Origin: Sphagnum compactum
Taxonomy: Eukaryota; Bryophyta; Sphagnopsida; Sphagnales
Length of the DNA: 64,000 nucleotides
Direction: 5' to 3'
NCBI GenBank assembly: GCA_965153455.1
Contig: OZ234495.1
Coordinates: 11,218,875-11,282,874 of the forward strand
The notes beneath the pieces were generated by a model. It was not told the origin of the DNA and searched no databases. It worked only from the letters and a program-made list of their open reading frames with translations. A program made the translations under genes and the position numbers. Of this stretch, positions 50,090 through 63,000 are shown piece by piece (positions within the stretch are counted from its first letter, which is position 1; the number at the start of each line of letters is the position of its first letter).

Positions 50090-50850
50090 AGGGAATGAGC
50101 TCACACACTTTTAAATGGACTCCCATTTTGGGAGTTGGAATCCTTATGAAGTCTCAAATTTTTAGAGAGCAATTTGAGGGGTTAAAACTCATTGGATTGA
50201 GGACTTCCTAATACCATTGAAAAGCTCTTAAGACTTAAATGTCTAAAATGGGTTCCATTTGAATACTTATAATACAAGTCATGGCCAAAAGAAAGGCCAA
50301 TAGTCAAAGTGTCAATTTAACTTTTGACCACTAAAAGTCGGGAATTGCCTTGAATTACCCACTTGTAGGTCACATGTTGCATATCATTGGAAAGCTCTCA
50401 AAAAGGACTACAACTTTTCTTTAGACCTCACCTCAATTGGAGGTCTTCACAAGAAGTTATGAGCCTCCAAAGTGGCGAGAGTCTCAATTTCGAAAATTTC
50501 GAAAATTTTGGGACACCCGACTTGGGAGTCCTAGGAAAAATGAGATTTGGGTGCAACCCTGGTGGCCAATCACAGAAAATAATATAAGGGGGAAGGTGGT
50601 GGCTTCCCCTAAGTCCGAGCCATGGTGAATCTTGTGAGTCTGTGTATGCCCGTGGCTCGTCTGTGCACCAAAAGTGTTCCAACTATGCACTAACCAACTT
50701 CTTGTTTGGTTTGTGTAGATCCATATGAATATTTGACCCATTTGTCACTCATCTTAGTCCTCATTTTGGAGCTCCAACACATCCCTTTTACCCCTGAAGT
50801 GCTATGAGCGAGGGAGTGTACCCCAACTCCTTTCGTTGTTTTCGTTTTGA
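50090..50850 (+). repeat. LTR-like repeat, copy B
   Basis: Same order of blocks as copy A, including the identical 27 bases at 50583-50609, but more AT-rich and with most CpG positions of copy A changed to TG or CA, as expected from decay of methylated cytosines. Both copies have the same orientation, about 5.2 kb apart. Their divergence argues against a recent intact retrotransposon between them. Confidence 0.6.
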
Positions 50851-50889
50851 GATTTGCATTTGAATCTTTCAAAGAGTTTAGGCCTAGTT

Positions 50890-53200
50890 AACAGGTGTTC
50901 TCACAAGAACATAACCACCTCCTTAACTTTTGCAACTTGGCACCATGAGCATTCATTTACTCTCTATGGAGGAACCTTTTAATCACAGCCCCTGCCCCAT
51001 CATGGGGGCCTTTCCCATGGCCACTACCAAAAAAACTCTAGCACATCTTACAACCCCTAGTCGTGTTTGGATACCTTGATACAAAATACCATGGCTTATT
51101 ACTCTTGAACTAGGATGCATAATTGTCGCTCCACACCCAATGCCATTGTGGGGCGTGTCCATTGTCTACCATGTATTGCCAATGCAACTTAAAACAATGT
51201 TGAAGAAATTTTGAATCATGTTTTCTATCATTAGAAATGTAGAAATGGTATTCAGTTAGAATTTGTGAATCTTCATCACACGGATCTAGTGTGGGGTTAT
51301 GACGGAAACATATGTGTACCAAAATCGAGATTTGATATGTATGCTAGTGCATATTTTGCACCTCATTTTGCACTTCAAACCCATAGTTTTTAGCAAAATC
51401 AACAATGGACACCATTGTGTTGGCTAGAAAATATTTGATGTAGTGTTTGAACTACTTATCTTCCCACTATGCTACAAAATTGTGTCACACAAAATGTTGC
51501 AATTTTGGTTTTAGGTAATCAATGAATTCATTCAAAGATGTTTTGAATACCGAGGTTAACTTATTTAATGCCCTACTAGACCTTGCCATTATGGTCTCAA
51601 GAGCAAAGTGCCTCCATGGTATCAACACCACATCTGAACTGAAAACTTCCTTTGGACAAAATGGTAATGTTTGTATCCTACACCTTGAATAGTCCCAAAT
51701 AAACATTTTTGTTTATGCCATTCATCAAACTCATTCTTTGGGCACATTATAGCCTCCCAAAATTCAATCAACCCCTTGTAAGTTGTACAAGAGGCTTGGC
51801 ATGGATGGCCCCCAAGACTACACACATCACAAGTGTAGTCACACAACTAGTGCTCATGGACAATGTTGTTTATCCTCATTGAATTCAATGCAAGCTTCAA
51901 CTCGCTTAACTTGACATGGTATATATAGCAGCAAGTGTTCCTATCCTTCATTGGTTTGACAAAAAATGGCTTGAATGATTCAAATAACCTTTGCCCAATA
52001 CTTGCCTCAAGGTGTGCAGTTTGGAATCATAGGAAAAACTTAGTCTACATACATGATTAAACACACATTAACTTGGTGGTTTAGTATGGCTAACAACCTA
52101 GGCACATATAGTGACACTATATATGAACAATCTTTACAAAGGACTTTTAATTAAGATCTCCTATATGATACAACAAATACCTAGTATAGGACTCCATGTA
52201 CAAACATAAAACTACATAGAATTCATATAAGTCACAAAATAAGCACTTCAAAGTCTTCAATAATTAGACTTTTTCAAAAATGATGTCCAAAACAATCTAC
52301 ATGTAGTATGCAATAGTTCATTGAGTTACATTTGCCATGGCAAGACAAGCTTCAAGAGTACATAAAACTCATAAAAATCACAAAACAAACACTTTAAAGT
52401 CCATAGCAAACACACTTTTTCAAAAGTGATGTGTACAACAATGTACATAGTATGCAACAATCCATTGAAATACACCAACCATGGTAAGACAGTCCCAAAA
52501 GCACATAAAATTTACAAAAATAAAAAAATAAGCATTTCAAAGTCTTCACAAGCATACCCTTTCATAACTAATGTCCAAAATAATACATATGTAGTATGCA
52601 AAAGTCCTTATGAGTTACATCCATTATGGGAAACATGTTGAAGAGTACATACAACTTACCTCCAAATCTATAATACCCCCTACAAATCTAATTAGTGATA
52701 AAGATTTAGTTCGTGTGTCCAAAACTACACAATAGTTTACATCAGTCTCTAGACTCACATGAATAGTGACAAGACAAATATTGACAAGTACAAATGACTT
52801 CTTTTAAAATTTTCCCTAATCCTTGTAAGTCCAACCTTGACACTTGTTTTCATAATCCACATAATGTAATGTGGATTCATACTTGGGTTTCCACTGAAAA
52901 ATGAGTTGGCTTCTTTTCAAACACTCCAGTCTCCAATATTTTCCTGGAAACATTAGTTTTATTGGGATTCATTCGGGTCTTTAATGCCCACCATTTCAAA
53001 ACAACAATTTTAGTAGGAGGCAAAATATAATCAGATCTTTTGTTCTTCATAGTAAGTTTCCACAAAGGTAACCCATTGTCACACATCAAAGATTGATGTT
53101 GTATTGCTGCAAATACATTGCGATGGTGAACACCAAGCACCTTTGCCATGCTCTTCACAAATGAAGCCTTTGCATTCACCACTACTATCAAAATATAATG
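50890..53200 (-). pseudogene. Broken transposase-like gene (multicopy plant mobile-element family)
   Basis: On the minus strand, collinear protein pieces are readable. 53191-52877 gives an N-terminal part with RMNPNKTNVSRK and THFSVETQV. About 52000-51860 gives LFESFKPFFVKPMKDRNTCC then YIYHVKLSELK. 51846-51622 is Cys-rich with CDVCS and WHKQKC. 51706-51485 ends NEFIDYLKPKLQHFV. 51322-51110 gives TEYHFYISNDRKHD and HWVWSDN, and about 51034-50988 gives FFGSGHGKGPHDGAGA. These are signatures of a large transposon-like protein family that I recall from seed-free plant and gymnosperm genomes, with a DDE-like acidic core. Stops and frameshifts are many. A tandem repeat interrupts it at about 52060-52660, and copy B abuts its C-terminal end. 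Confidence 0.65.
52190..52660. repeat. Tandem array of three units, about 141-148 bp, inside the transposase-like pseudogene
   Basis: CACTTCAAAGTC (52244), CACTTTAAAGTC (52392) and CATTTCAAAGTC (52533) mark three units. Each has ACATAAAA.T..A.A, TTTTCAAAA.TGATGT-like, GTAGTATGCAA and a GAGTTACAT..CCATGG-like block. The array sits between the N-terminal and central pieces of the minus-strand pseudogene, so it is probably a later insertion. Confidence 0.7.
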
Positions 53201-56200
53201 TTTAACGGCAAGCTTAGCAACAGAAGTGGATTACTTTGTCTCCATCAATGAAGTACGCATGCCAGCTACCAACTCTTTTGTACCCATGGCAACTTTTGGA
53301 AGTTAAAAACCATTAGGCATAATGGGATTCAATGTATTATTTGTAAGAACTTTTCCCATTATTGCTTGTTTGTTCTTTAGTCCAACGCATGTTAATAAAG
53401 ACTTGTGGATAAAATCCACAATTGCATAAGCAACCCTATATTGATTTCGATCTACCATGATCATCTTTGTATTTTCCAAAGTAGAACTGATTTTTGTTTG
53501 GCACACAGTGACTTGTTTTTTAGCATTGCACCACTTTTATTTCTGGACATTCTATTGGATGCTCCTCAATTCAGCTTATTTAGCCCATCCCATAAAATCT
53601 ATACTAAGCCTAGTTTGAGGCCCTGACCTACTCACACCCTCCCTACAATCTCATAGCTTCTAGTTACCCATTATGATCACCTGTCAAACCCTTCAACAAC
53701 AACAAAAGGAAGTTGCAATAATCCCACATACACCCTAGGATTTAATTCAATGTTATGCTACATAAGAAAACAAACTAGCTTAAGGTACAAACACATGTTC
53801 AATTCCTTAAAGTGCTACAAATAATTCCACGCAACTCCACCAACAAGAAAAAAAATTGCTCTTGACATGGTTTTAAAATGGTCCAAAACAAATACAATGT
53901 TTTTGATGACTTAACAACAAACTTGATTAATTAGGAATGTGGACTTTTTGCAAAGTTAAGTTACTTAACACCTTGCAATTGTGAATGAATGATAATTGGC
54001 AAATTGTTTGGTGTTAAGTAGCTTAACTATGCTAGAGTTTTTCTCAAACAATTATACCCACAAGATAGAACCAATGCAATGTGGTTAGGAAGTAGGCATA
54101 CCAAATTGTGCGTTGATGGTGTAGGTGACAATAATGTAACTTGGCAATATTGGATAGTAATGCAATAAGACTAAAACGCATCAAAAGGCACATAAAGAAT
54201 TGGTGTAGTCTCCTTTAGGTTACCAAATCTTGTAGCCTAGTACAAAATAACACCATGTTGTTAAATTACCAAGAACCACATATGTACTAACACCATAACT
54301 ATATGTGGTCACTTTTAAAACTCAAAATGGAGAGTTGGGGTAGACTAGATAATCTAAGCCTTTTAGTTTTCGATGGTGGAGACCAATATGGATAAATTGC
54401 ATGAACAAAGAAATTTGAGATGAAGAAAACTCTATAATTTGGGAAACAAATTAAGGATAAGCAATCCAAAGATTGAAGCCAAGGCTGAAAGATGACCATG
54501 ACATTTTTGGTTCAAGGAAATTTGATGTTTACCAGGCTTTTGAATATCTAATTATATTGATTGTTGAGAAGTTGGATTTGCATGTACATGCTTCTGGACC
54601 TAAATGTGTAAACCTTTGGAAATACTTTGTCCTTTGATTACACAATACTAACAACATTGGTCAAAGAAATTTACTTAGCCAGTTCTCATGTCAAAAGATT
54701 CTTGCCATGAACTACCTACATGTATGATCCAAACCTCCATGATAGATAAACAAATACAGCAAGCACTTAAAGATTTGCTACTTGATTTAAACTCCCACAA
54801 TTCAGAAGCAAATCATGTGATGAAAACTTGCAAACTAAGAAAAAAGCAAACCAATCTGGGTGGCGCTATATTTCTACATTTAGATACACTATAACCAATT
54901 TTGATTACCTTGGTGCTGAGAGGGAGAAGATGGTGCCCCTTTACGAGGAAGAAAAATGCGTAAAGTGAGATCAGTTGTCATATGCTCAAGTTATATTACA
55001 ATGATAACAAGGTAACAAAACCATATTCTTGAAAATATTCCTCCTACAAGCAACATGGAAACAACAACAGCAATAAGAGCAGTAAAGGGCACTTCATAAT
55101 CAACCATTGATGTAATTTCACATGAATATTTGCAAAGTAGCCAAGAAGTAGAGCAATCCAAAAAATAGGTATTGTTATGACCCACTTAACAAGCCGTGGT
55201 GCAAATGGTCCAACAATGTAACTCAACAATGGAATGCAATCCCACCTATGTCTAGCCAACCAAATCCAAAGCAACCACCATTTCAAGCTTATTGTAAATA
55301 GTTAGACAAGTTATGAAGAAAATAGAACCTGAAGTAGAATAATAGAACTACACAGAATTGCAATCAAAACCTTAAACCATATAAACTTCAAGATGAATAA
55401 CTCAACTGATTTGAAAGATTGATGAATAGTAGTGAATAAACCTTGCCCACACATAGTAATGATCTTAGCATAACAAGTAGATGTGCAACTCCTTAAACAT
55501 GCACTTGGCCTATAGGTCATGCACATAATCTCTTTTTCTCTCCCTCCTTCTCTCCCTTGGTAATCTCTTGTTTAGTCCAAATGCAAGTATGATGAAATGA
55601 AAATAATTAGCTGCATTTCTACAAAATGTTGGTGGTTGCATTTTGATTCATAAAAGAATGGAAGATCTCATAGAATTAAAGAAACTAAGTGAAATGCAAG
55701 ATTTACCTCTACCTCAAAATTGTATCAACATGAAGCATGTTCATTTGTATAGAAAACTTGATAATGTATCTAGTGGTGCTCCAAAGGTCATGGCCATCGC
55801 CATCCAATATGAAAGTTTCCTACAAGCTATTGATGATTGTGTTGTCTTTGTTCCCAAAACAAGGATCCAACTTTGCAAACTATCCTAACTTGAAACAATG
55901 TTACCCCAACATTATCGAGAATCTAGGAATGAAAGGTGCAAGAATAATTTCTTTATGTTAGTATGCAAAAAAATGAAAACTGCAATAACTTAGTGGTTAT
56001 GACAATGTGTTCCAGAAAGAAAACAACAACGCATACTCGAGAACAAATGAAAACAACTCAAGAGTCAAGCGGCTTTGCCATTTCAATTCAAATTTGTGAG
56101 CCTTAAACCCTAAAGTAATTATAAAACCTAAAGTTGTCATAGACCTTATACCCCCTATTTCACCTACAATTGCCAATTTGACTTCTCATAAAGCTTGATT

Positions 56201-56660
56201 TTTTTAGGTTTGAGTTGGTACCACTTTAATAAATATCATTTTGGATATCTTTAGTGAAGACAAATCTTGAAAAATTTAAAATTAGGTAGGTAAATGGACT
56301 TTGCCAAATATGGACTTTCCAAGGTCATTTAATTCAAGAAAATAAAAGTAATATTTAGTCCATATTTTTTGACCTTAAGTGCCATAGACCCACGAAGATC
56401 AATGCTTCAAAGTTTTGAACACTTCCTATAAAATGGCTATAAAGAACAAGTCCATATGTAAATGGAAGACCTAGGCATATTGTTATTGTAAAGTCCATCA
56501 TTGATTCAATATTGGTGGGTTTTGAAAAATTCATCAAAATTGAAATGTTAACTCATAAATGTTTCATGTAATTGAGTTTTTTTTTAAAAAAATCATGTTT
56601 CACATGGGGAAATTTTCAACAATATATGTCAAACCTAGAAAACGGGCATTGGGACATCCA
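53201..56660. other. Intergenic DNA, no gene seen
   Basis: 53201-53510 may hold the decayed start of the transposase-like gene, but no motif confirms it. Frames at 54688-54894 and 55643-55888 are unrecognised, short and unsupported by context. Confidence 0.45.
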
Positions 56661-56674
56661 AAAACGTTCATCGT

Positions 56675-57015
56675 AGCATGCTTTTACCCAATTTCAAATA
56701 TAAAATAACCAACAAAATAGGGTGGAATAACCTAATAGTTTAAAATACCTAATGTAGCATAACCTATAATAGTCTAAGGTGAAATAACCTATAATAACAA
56801 AAATAACTTAAGTTTAAATAACTTTGAATGGTTTAAGGTGAAATGGTTTAGAATATACAAAAAATCCTAGGGTGGAATAATTTATAATAACGTAAGGTAT
56901 AATAACTTAGAATAACCAAGTGCGAAATAATAAAAAATAACCTAATGTAGCTTACACTAACCTAAAAATAACCTATATAGTAACCTACACCAACTTGGGA
57001 ATAACTTAGGATTAT
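56675..57015. repeat. Degenerate AATAACCTA-type minisatellite
   Basis: More than ten loosely spaced units of the type AATAACCTA(A/T)AATAG or TAAGGTGAAATAA fill 56700-57015. The patch opens with GTAGCATGCTTTTACCCAA (56683-56701), the reverse complement of the word that closes the short patch at 40.8 kb. Confidence 0.6.
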
Positions 57016-57106
57016 TGTAGGGATCTAACATATGATAACATGCACATAGGTTAAAAAAAGAATCTGCACAATAATATGTGATGAGAAATCATTTCATTTA
57101 TTTAAA

Positions 57107-57180
57107 TAGTGGTTCAATGTTAAAGACTTGTTCCTTAAGCATGGAAATGAAGGGAGGTGAGGGGTTCAAACCTTCACATT
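57107..57180 (+). repeat. tRNA-like (SINE) sequence with intact T-arm
   Basis: GAGGG (57159-57163), loop GTTCAAA (57164-57170) and CCTTC (57171-57175) form a five-pair T-stem with a seven-base loop. GGTTCAAACC matches the pol III B box. TAGTGGTTCAATG (57107-57119) about 45 bases upstream resembles a D-arm or A box. An acceptor stem could not be drawn, so a SINE head or tRNA relic is likelier than a working tRNA. Confidence 0.4.
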
Positions 57181-59180
57181 TGCACCTTAAGTTGACAAGT
57201 TAAGTTAATTTACGTTTGCAAGTGCTTAATTTAGCCTAAGTGGTTAGGTGTTTAGCTAACTTAGCTATTAACTATGAGGTTAATCTAACAAATTAATTGT
57301 TAGTGAATTTGACTAGCTACTAGTGAATTAATTATTCTTTATTAATTATTAGTGAATTCAATTAAAATTAATGAATTCGCTTGTTCATAACAACTAATCC
57401 ATGTTCATTAGGGATTTGGCCACTTTTGCCATAGTACTAAAAAAATTCAATTTCATTCAAAATCTACTGGAATATATAGTGAATGAAAAGACATATTGGT
57501 GTGGTGCCCCTTGGTACCTTTTTCATTTAATCCACTATACTCATATGTTCATCAATTTCCCAACCTCTATATCAATTACAGTCAACTTCCCAAACACTAG
57601 AATGTATATCCCTCTTATGCCTGCCCTTTCCTCTTATATTGGAATATCCCATGGCAACTTTTGTATACCACCTTTTGCCATTACTCCACAACTAATGACT
57701 TAACTGAAATGCTCTTTCACTTCAAATTTTATATTTTTGAAATATTACAATGTTTATGCTAAGAAGTTGGTCCTTGTAATATAACCATACTTTTTAAATA
57801 ACTACAAGGTCATTCAACCTTCATACATTGTGTGACACAATTAATAAGTTCATGATTAATGATAATGATGAATGTCGTGTTTTCTACTTATGTTCATGTC
57901 TTTCCTACACTTACAAAATTTTCCATCCACTTGATAGGGAATAACTTGTTTCAATGAATATCCATCTTCTTAAACGAGCCTACATGTAGCCACCTTTGCA
58001 TGGTGGATTGATAACTTTGGTGTTTATCCTGATTTGAATTTTTTGCCCCAACATCTTTGTCAAAAAGGTAGATGTTTTGCAAGTTCCATCCTAACCTTAT
58101 GCATACCTTGTTTTAATGCCCTTGCAATGTTTTGTATATTTGCCAATGGTGACCTCTACTCATTTAAACTCTTTCCTATTCCATTTTGACTAACTTTTGA
58201 GTCATTCCTTTAAGAGCTTTCCATACCTACATGAACTAATTATCTTTAACAATCATTAAACCCTAGAAACTAAACATTTCTAAATTCTTAGGTTTGTAGT
58301 CTCACCAATTCTTGACATATCAAGACCATCCATTTGGGTTTTGTGAATCATGAGGAAGTGTCCCTTTACTTGTGATGTCCCTTTGTCCTCTTGAGTTTAT
58401 AGAATTGCATCCAAAGCTTCCTTATTTTCTGTCAAAGCTTTAACTACTGACATCCCAAATTATTACTCCCCATTTGCACCACATTTCAACACAAAATGGT
58501 GAGATTAGAGAGTGGGATTCCTTAGCAATCACCTCCCCTTCCTCCTCATTTACTAAGTTTCTTTCTATTATCCTCTTCATCCTTGAAACTTTACACAATG
58601 ACCATGCCATGACCTCTTCCTATGCAAAGAGCTCCAAGTACCACTTTATAAGCTACCACTGCACTCTCGTTTATCTATATCCTAGAATCCCCGTCAACGG
58701 GGTTGCTTAAGCATGATGTTCCCCACCAACTTTACCTTCACAACCCTTGCTTAAACCATTTGCAACACATTATAACTTCGTCATAACTTTTCCAGTAATG
58801 TCTTGACCTTTATATGGTAGTCCCCTTGCCCCAACTTTCCACTTTTCATGTGGATGCCTCTTGACAACCCTAGCAATTTGGATGTTAGTTCCCATATATA
58901 CTAGTTGCAACCTACCTATCCTTGATCTAACATGTTTCTAATTCACCACCTTGGTGAAACATTTTTTGTCCATCATTAGTGTGCCCTTCTATCTTTGCCT
59001 TTTCTACCTTATTGATTGGCTACTTAATGTCATTCCCCTTGAGGTACAATTTCACAACTATTTCCCTTCTTCCTATCTTTTCTTCCTTTCATGTGATTTA
59101 ATGTTTTTATCCATGTGATGACCTATTCCTCTTTTTGCTTTTGACTTATTCATGTTCCTTTTCCTATTGATTCTCATTGC
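57181..59180. other. Intergenic DNA, no gene seen
   Basis: Includes a TTAGTGAATT-rich patch at 57295-57375. The frame 57401-57703 is open for 100 codons but has no recognisable motif. Confidence 0.45.
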
Positions 59181-59199
59181 CCTTCGTTTTGTTTCAACT

Positions 59200-60001
59200 A
59201 GAAAGGGGCAATCTTTCATTCAATGAAAAGCTTCAAAACAAAACCTACGTTTAATTAGCAAGCAGTTATAATCAACTAACACAAATGACAATTTCTCTAA
59301 TAACCTCATTCATCACTTCCAAGGGAATTTCCCATTCATCCCCAATTTCCGTTGCAACACAAAATTGTTGTTCAAATGAATGAATAGAACTTTGGTCAAA
59401 ACCTAATTAGCTCCCAAGATTGGAAATAATCTCCCACCCAATTACCATGAACTTCGTTAGTTTTTTGAAAGTGATCCAAGCTAGGATTTTCATCCTTTTA
59501 AATTACTTTGTCTAGGTTGAAGCCAAGGACCCATCCTTGAAGAATGCATAATTCCCAACTTGTTTTGAAAGGGGTCAACATTAAAACCTTCTACATCGTG
59601 TTTGGACCATCCATCTTCAACAAAATATAGCCCATCCCTAATGAACAATAAAGAATCATGTTCTCTCCTTTGATCTTTTGGTTTAGATGGGCTAACCAAG
59701 AGTTAGAAAGCTTGAGGAGATCGTGTATCCAGCACAAAAGTTGCAATGAATAAGTGATCCTACTAGTATTCCATTTACGTTTTGACAATATTTTGATTAA
59801 CCTTAACAAACCTTTGGTTTTTTTAAACATAAAACTAATGTAATTGCAAAAGAACCCAATGACAAAATTTCCCGTAATTATGCTTTGGTGGTGTTGAGAG
59901 AAAGCTTCCCTCCTTGTTTTTCCAAGAACTCCCATAGTCCATCCATTGTAAGAGCCCAAGATTGCAAGCATTGGGTCAACAAAATTCTTGTTTTGATTCA
60001 A
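59200..60001 (-). pseudogene. Gag-like fragment (LINE ORF1, DUF4283 type)
   Basis: Minus-strand reading from 60001 downward gives GYILLKMDG near 59610, then a stop, WVLGFNLDK near 59530, AWITFKKL near 59490 and WEIISNLGS near 59440 in shifted frames. This matches the pattern of DUF4283 gag-like proteins (a phrase like W.PGFN.., then P.WI.F..LP....W, then LG..LG). A decayed CCHC-like knuckle (CFEAFH..KDCP) follows near 59230. The frame breaks are many, and it is a dead fragment. A long terminal-repeat element gag is an alternative. Confidence 0.45.
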
Positions 60002-63000
60002 CTACAAATCCAAAAATGAATGCCCCTCAAACTAGTAGTGAACCATTCACCTTGGCCACACTTTATTTCTCATGTTTATCTTATTCAACTTGAGCATGAC
60101 TAACATCTCTCCATGCTAACATAAACATACTCCCATTTTTTTCACCCTTCCATTTTCCAACAATCCTAACACAAACCCTAAACATCTCCACTTCTCCCAA
60201 GTAAAAAAATGATCTTTAGTGAATGAAATAGACACTTGTAATATGTTTACAAGGTTCAATCACACCAAAAAACCCTCAAAGATAGATGGTTAAACCTTCA
60301 TTCAATGTTCCAACATTGATCAACTACTTATGTAAACATGGTATCTCCCCTTAAGCTCCCTTCACCATCCATGCAATTCACTTTTAGGCACTAATGCAAG
60401 CCTCCCTCCTCAAGTGTGACAAGTAGGTGATGTATGTTTTCAATTGCACTCCATGTGTTGTGGCCCCATGAGCCCTAACTATGGACCCAAGGACCCTTGT
60501 GCTTCCTAATTTTCCTTCCAATTTTATTTTTCCTTTTATTTTGGTTCACCATTTCTTTCTTTATTCTCATGCTTGTTATGATTTATGTGTTTTGAATTTG
60601 GTTCTTCTAGTTGCAATGCACCCACATGGTTATGTACCCACAAATTTTTAGGGTTTTACACTTTTTTAGTGTACATTTGTTGTGTACCTTACATTCTCAT
60701 CAAATTGACATGTTCAAAGCATCCAAGTTACTAATGCATTGTGTCATGTTTTGAAGACTCATCAAAGCCCTCTTACATTGGTTCTATGACATGGAAACAA
60801 AGCTCAAAAAAATTCAATGTGAAATGACCCATATTAGGGTTAGTACTTGCCTTAACTATTTTTAGTTAAAGGAGAAATGGAGTAATTTTGATGATTGTCC
60901 TTTTGCTAAGGCTAGTTGCAATTGGTGATGGATGGGAATGAAGGATCTAGGGAATTCAATAGTCTTGGACAGGTGTGTGCCTTGCATTTTTGTTTTGTAT
61001 TGTCTTGTGTTTTTTACATAGGTTTTGGAAAGGGTTCAATTTTGGAAAAAAAGGCATGTGAAGCTTTGTTGAGATGTGTAACATGCTAGTGGTGATTATT
61101 TACAAATGTGTGGTGTGGAGCAAAGGAGTTTATGAATAACATGCAATGTTGCTATTATCAATGACATTTAGATTTCATGGGAGTTTTATGTGAATTAAGA
61201 ATGGAATTTGGATTTTTAATGGTGTGTAGATGTGGGAATAGAAATTGAGACTTTTAATTTTGTTACACAAGTTTCCTTGCATTATATAAACCCATGCAAA
61301 AAAAATTACTTTAAGGAAAAAATTGCGGATTAACAAAAAATTCTAGGTTGTGAAGATGGGTATGAAATCAAGGTTGAATCTTTTGGAAGAAATGGGAGAG
61401 TTTTACTATCTTCGTAAGTATTTGGGAAGAGGGTTTGATTTTGGGAAATGGGAAATATCTTGATGTTTGGGACTTCATATGCTATTAGTTACAAAAGACA
61501 TTATTAAAGGAGCTTATTCTTGTGGCATATTTGTTTAATGGTTTATCAAAGAAGCCAAAATTGGGATGTGATTTTGAGGGTTAGTTGGCAATGAATAGAA
61601 ATCCATGTGGGATTTGTCATGGGTAGATGCATGAAAGAAACCTATGAAAGTGAGCACTAAAAGTACTCATCCATTTTCTTCTTCGCATATATTCTACTTG
61701 TTGCATACATGATAATGATAGAGGAGATCTATACAAGCAATAGAAAGAAGGGATTATCAATTACCTTGGGTATTTGTGATAGTGTGCATTCCTAATTTCT
61801 TCAAAATGAACATATTGAATCAATGTAGATAATAGAAGTGATAACTTTGCTTCATTGTATGGCATGTTTGAAATGAGGAGTATGTTGGAATGAGAGTTCG
61901 GTGGATCAATCTTTGCCCAAAAGTTGTTGATCTATGATGTTGCCCATCTTGTATCTGGTCCCTTAGGGTTTCTACTACTACTAGTTTTCTACTACAAATT
62001 ATTTTATTCACATTTGAAAGGTCTTCATGCCTATGCCAAAATGTGTGGCATAACTTTAAACAATAAATTTTCATTGTTTGATACATGATTGAAGTTTTCA
62101 TGTTGAATAGACATGTGGATATAGTTTAATGGAAAGGAAAAAAATTGAATTAAAGTTAAAGTTTCATATGTGAACACATGATTTCATCTGTCCTTTTCAT
62201 CCTTGTTATAACATTAAGTTCAAAATTTATATATTTATGACAACATATATGACTATGTATTATGACAACATATATGACTATGTATTAATCATATGTGACA
62301 CAATGATTATACGACTTCATAGTTAATTCAAATATGGATGGAAATTGTCATGACTACAATTAAAATATAAATTGTGGCTTAATTATACTTTTATTCATAT
62401 AGTCCTTACTATTTATTTTTCCCCCCAAAATTGGGTTGCTTTATTAAATTAAACAATTGTAGGACATGAAAATTGCAATCCAAGTGGGCATAGTTGTATA
62501 TGCATTGGTCAAAAACACAATTATGATATGATTATAATCATGTAAGGCAAAGTGTCCAATTTGAAAATGTAATCATGTAGGTCAAAAATATAGTTTTTAG
62601 GAGCTGATTGAATCCTACCTTCATGACCATAAATCATACCCTTATTCAACCAGACCCCTTTGATTTGTGACAAACAATGTCATCAAATCCTTACAAACAT
62701 GTTCATTTCAAATATTTAACATATCCAAACTTTGAAATGCCTTTCTCTCTTTTGCATAAATTGTTGAAATAAACTTGCATGAAATCTTTTTAGTAAGTAT
62801 TTTCAAATATTTATGCATTGCATTAAACATAGTTTACAAAATTGACATGTATTGTTTTCAATTTAGATTTGGGCCATAAATTGAAATGTAAACTTCTTAA
62901 TTTCATAGGAATAATATTATTCAATTTCATACATGAAATTACTTCACATATGTAATTATTCCATTAAAAATTAATTATGTTATTTCCAAAAAAAAAAACG

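Noticed and set aside
44820-50850. A single intact LTR retrotransposon bounded by copies A and B
   Set aside because: The two copies are too diverged, no gag-pol lies between them, and what follows copy B is a transposase-like pseudogene on the other strand.
50925-50960. Primer-binding site after LTR-like copy B (TTGGCACCATGAGC)
   Set aside because: These bases are read in frame as the end of the minus-strand transposase-like pseudogene, so they are explained otherwise.
57401-57703. 100-codon plus-strand frame
   Set aside because: No motif, AT-rich, no splice partners; length is within chance for 64 kb read in six frames.
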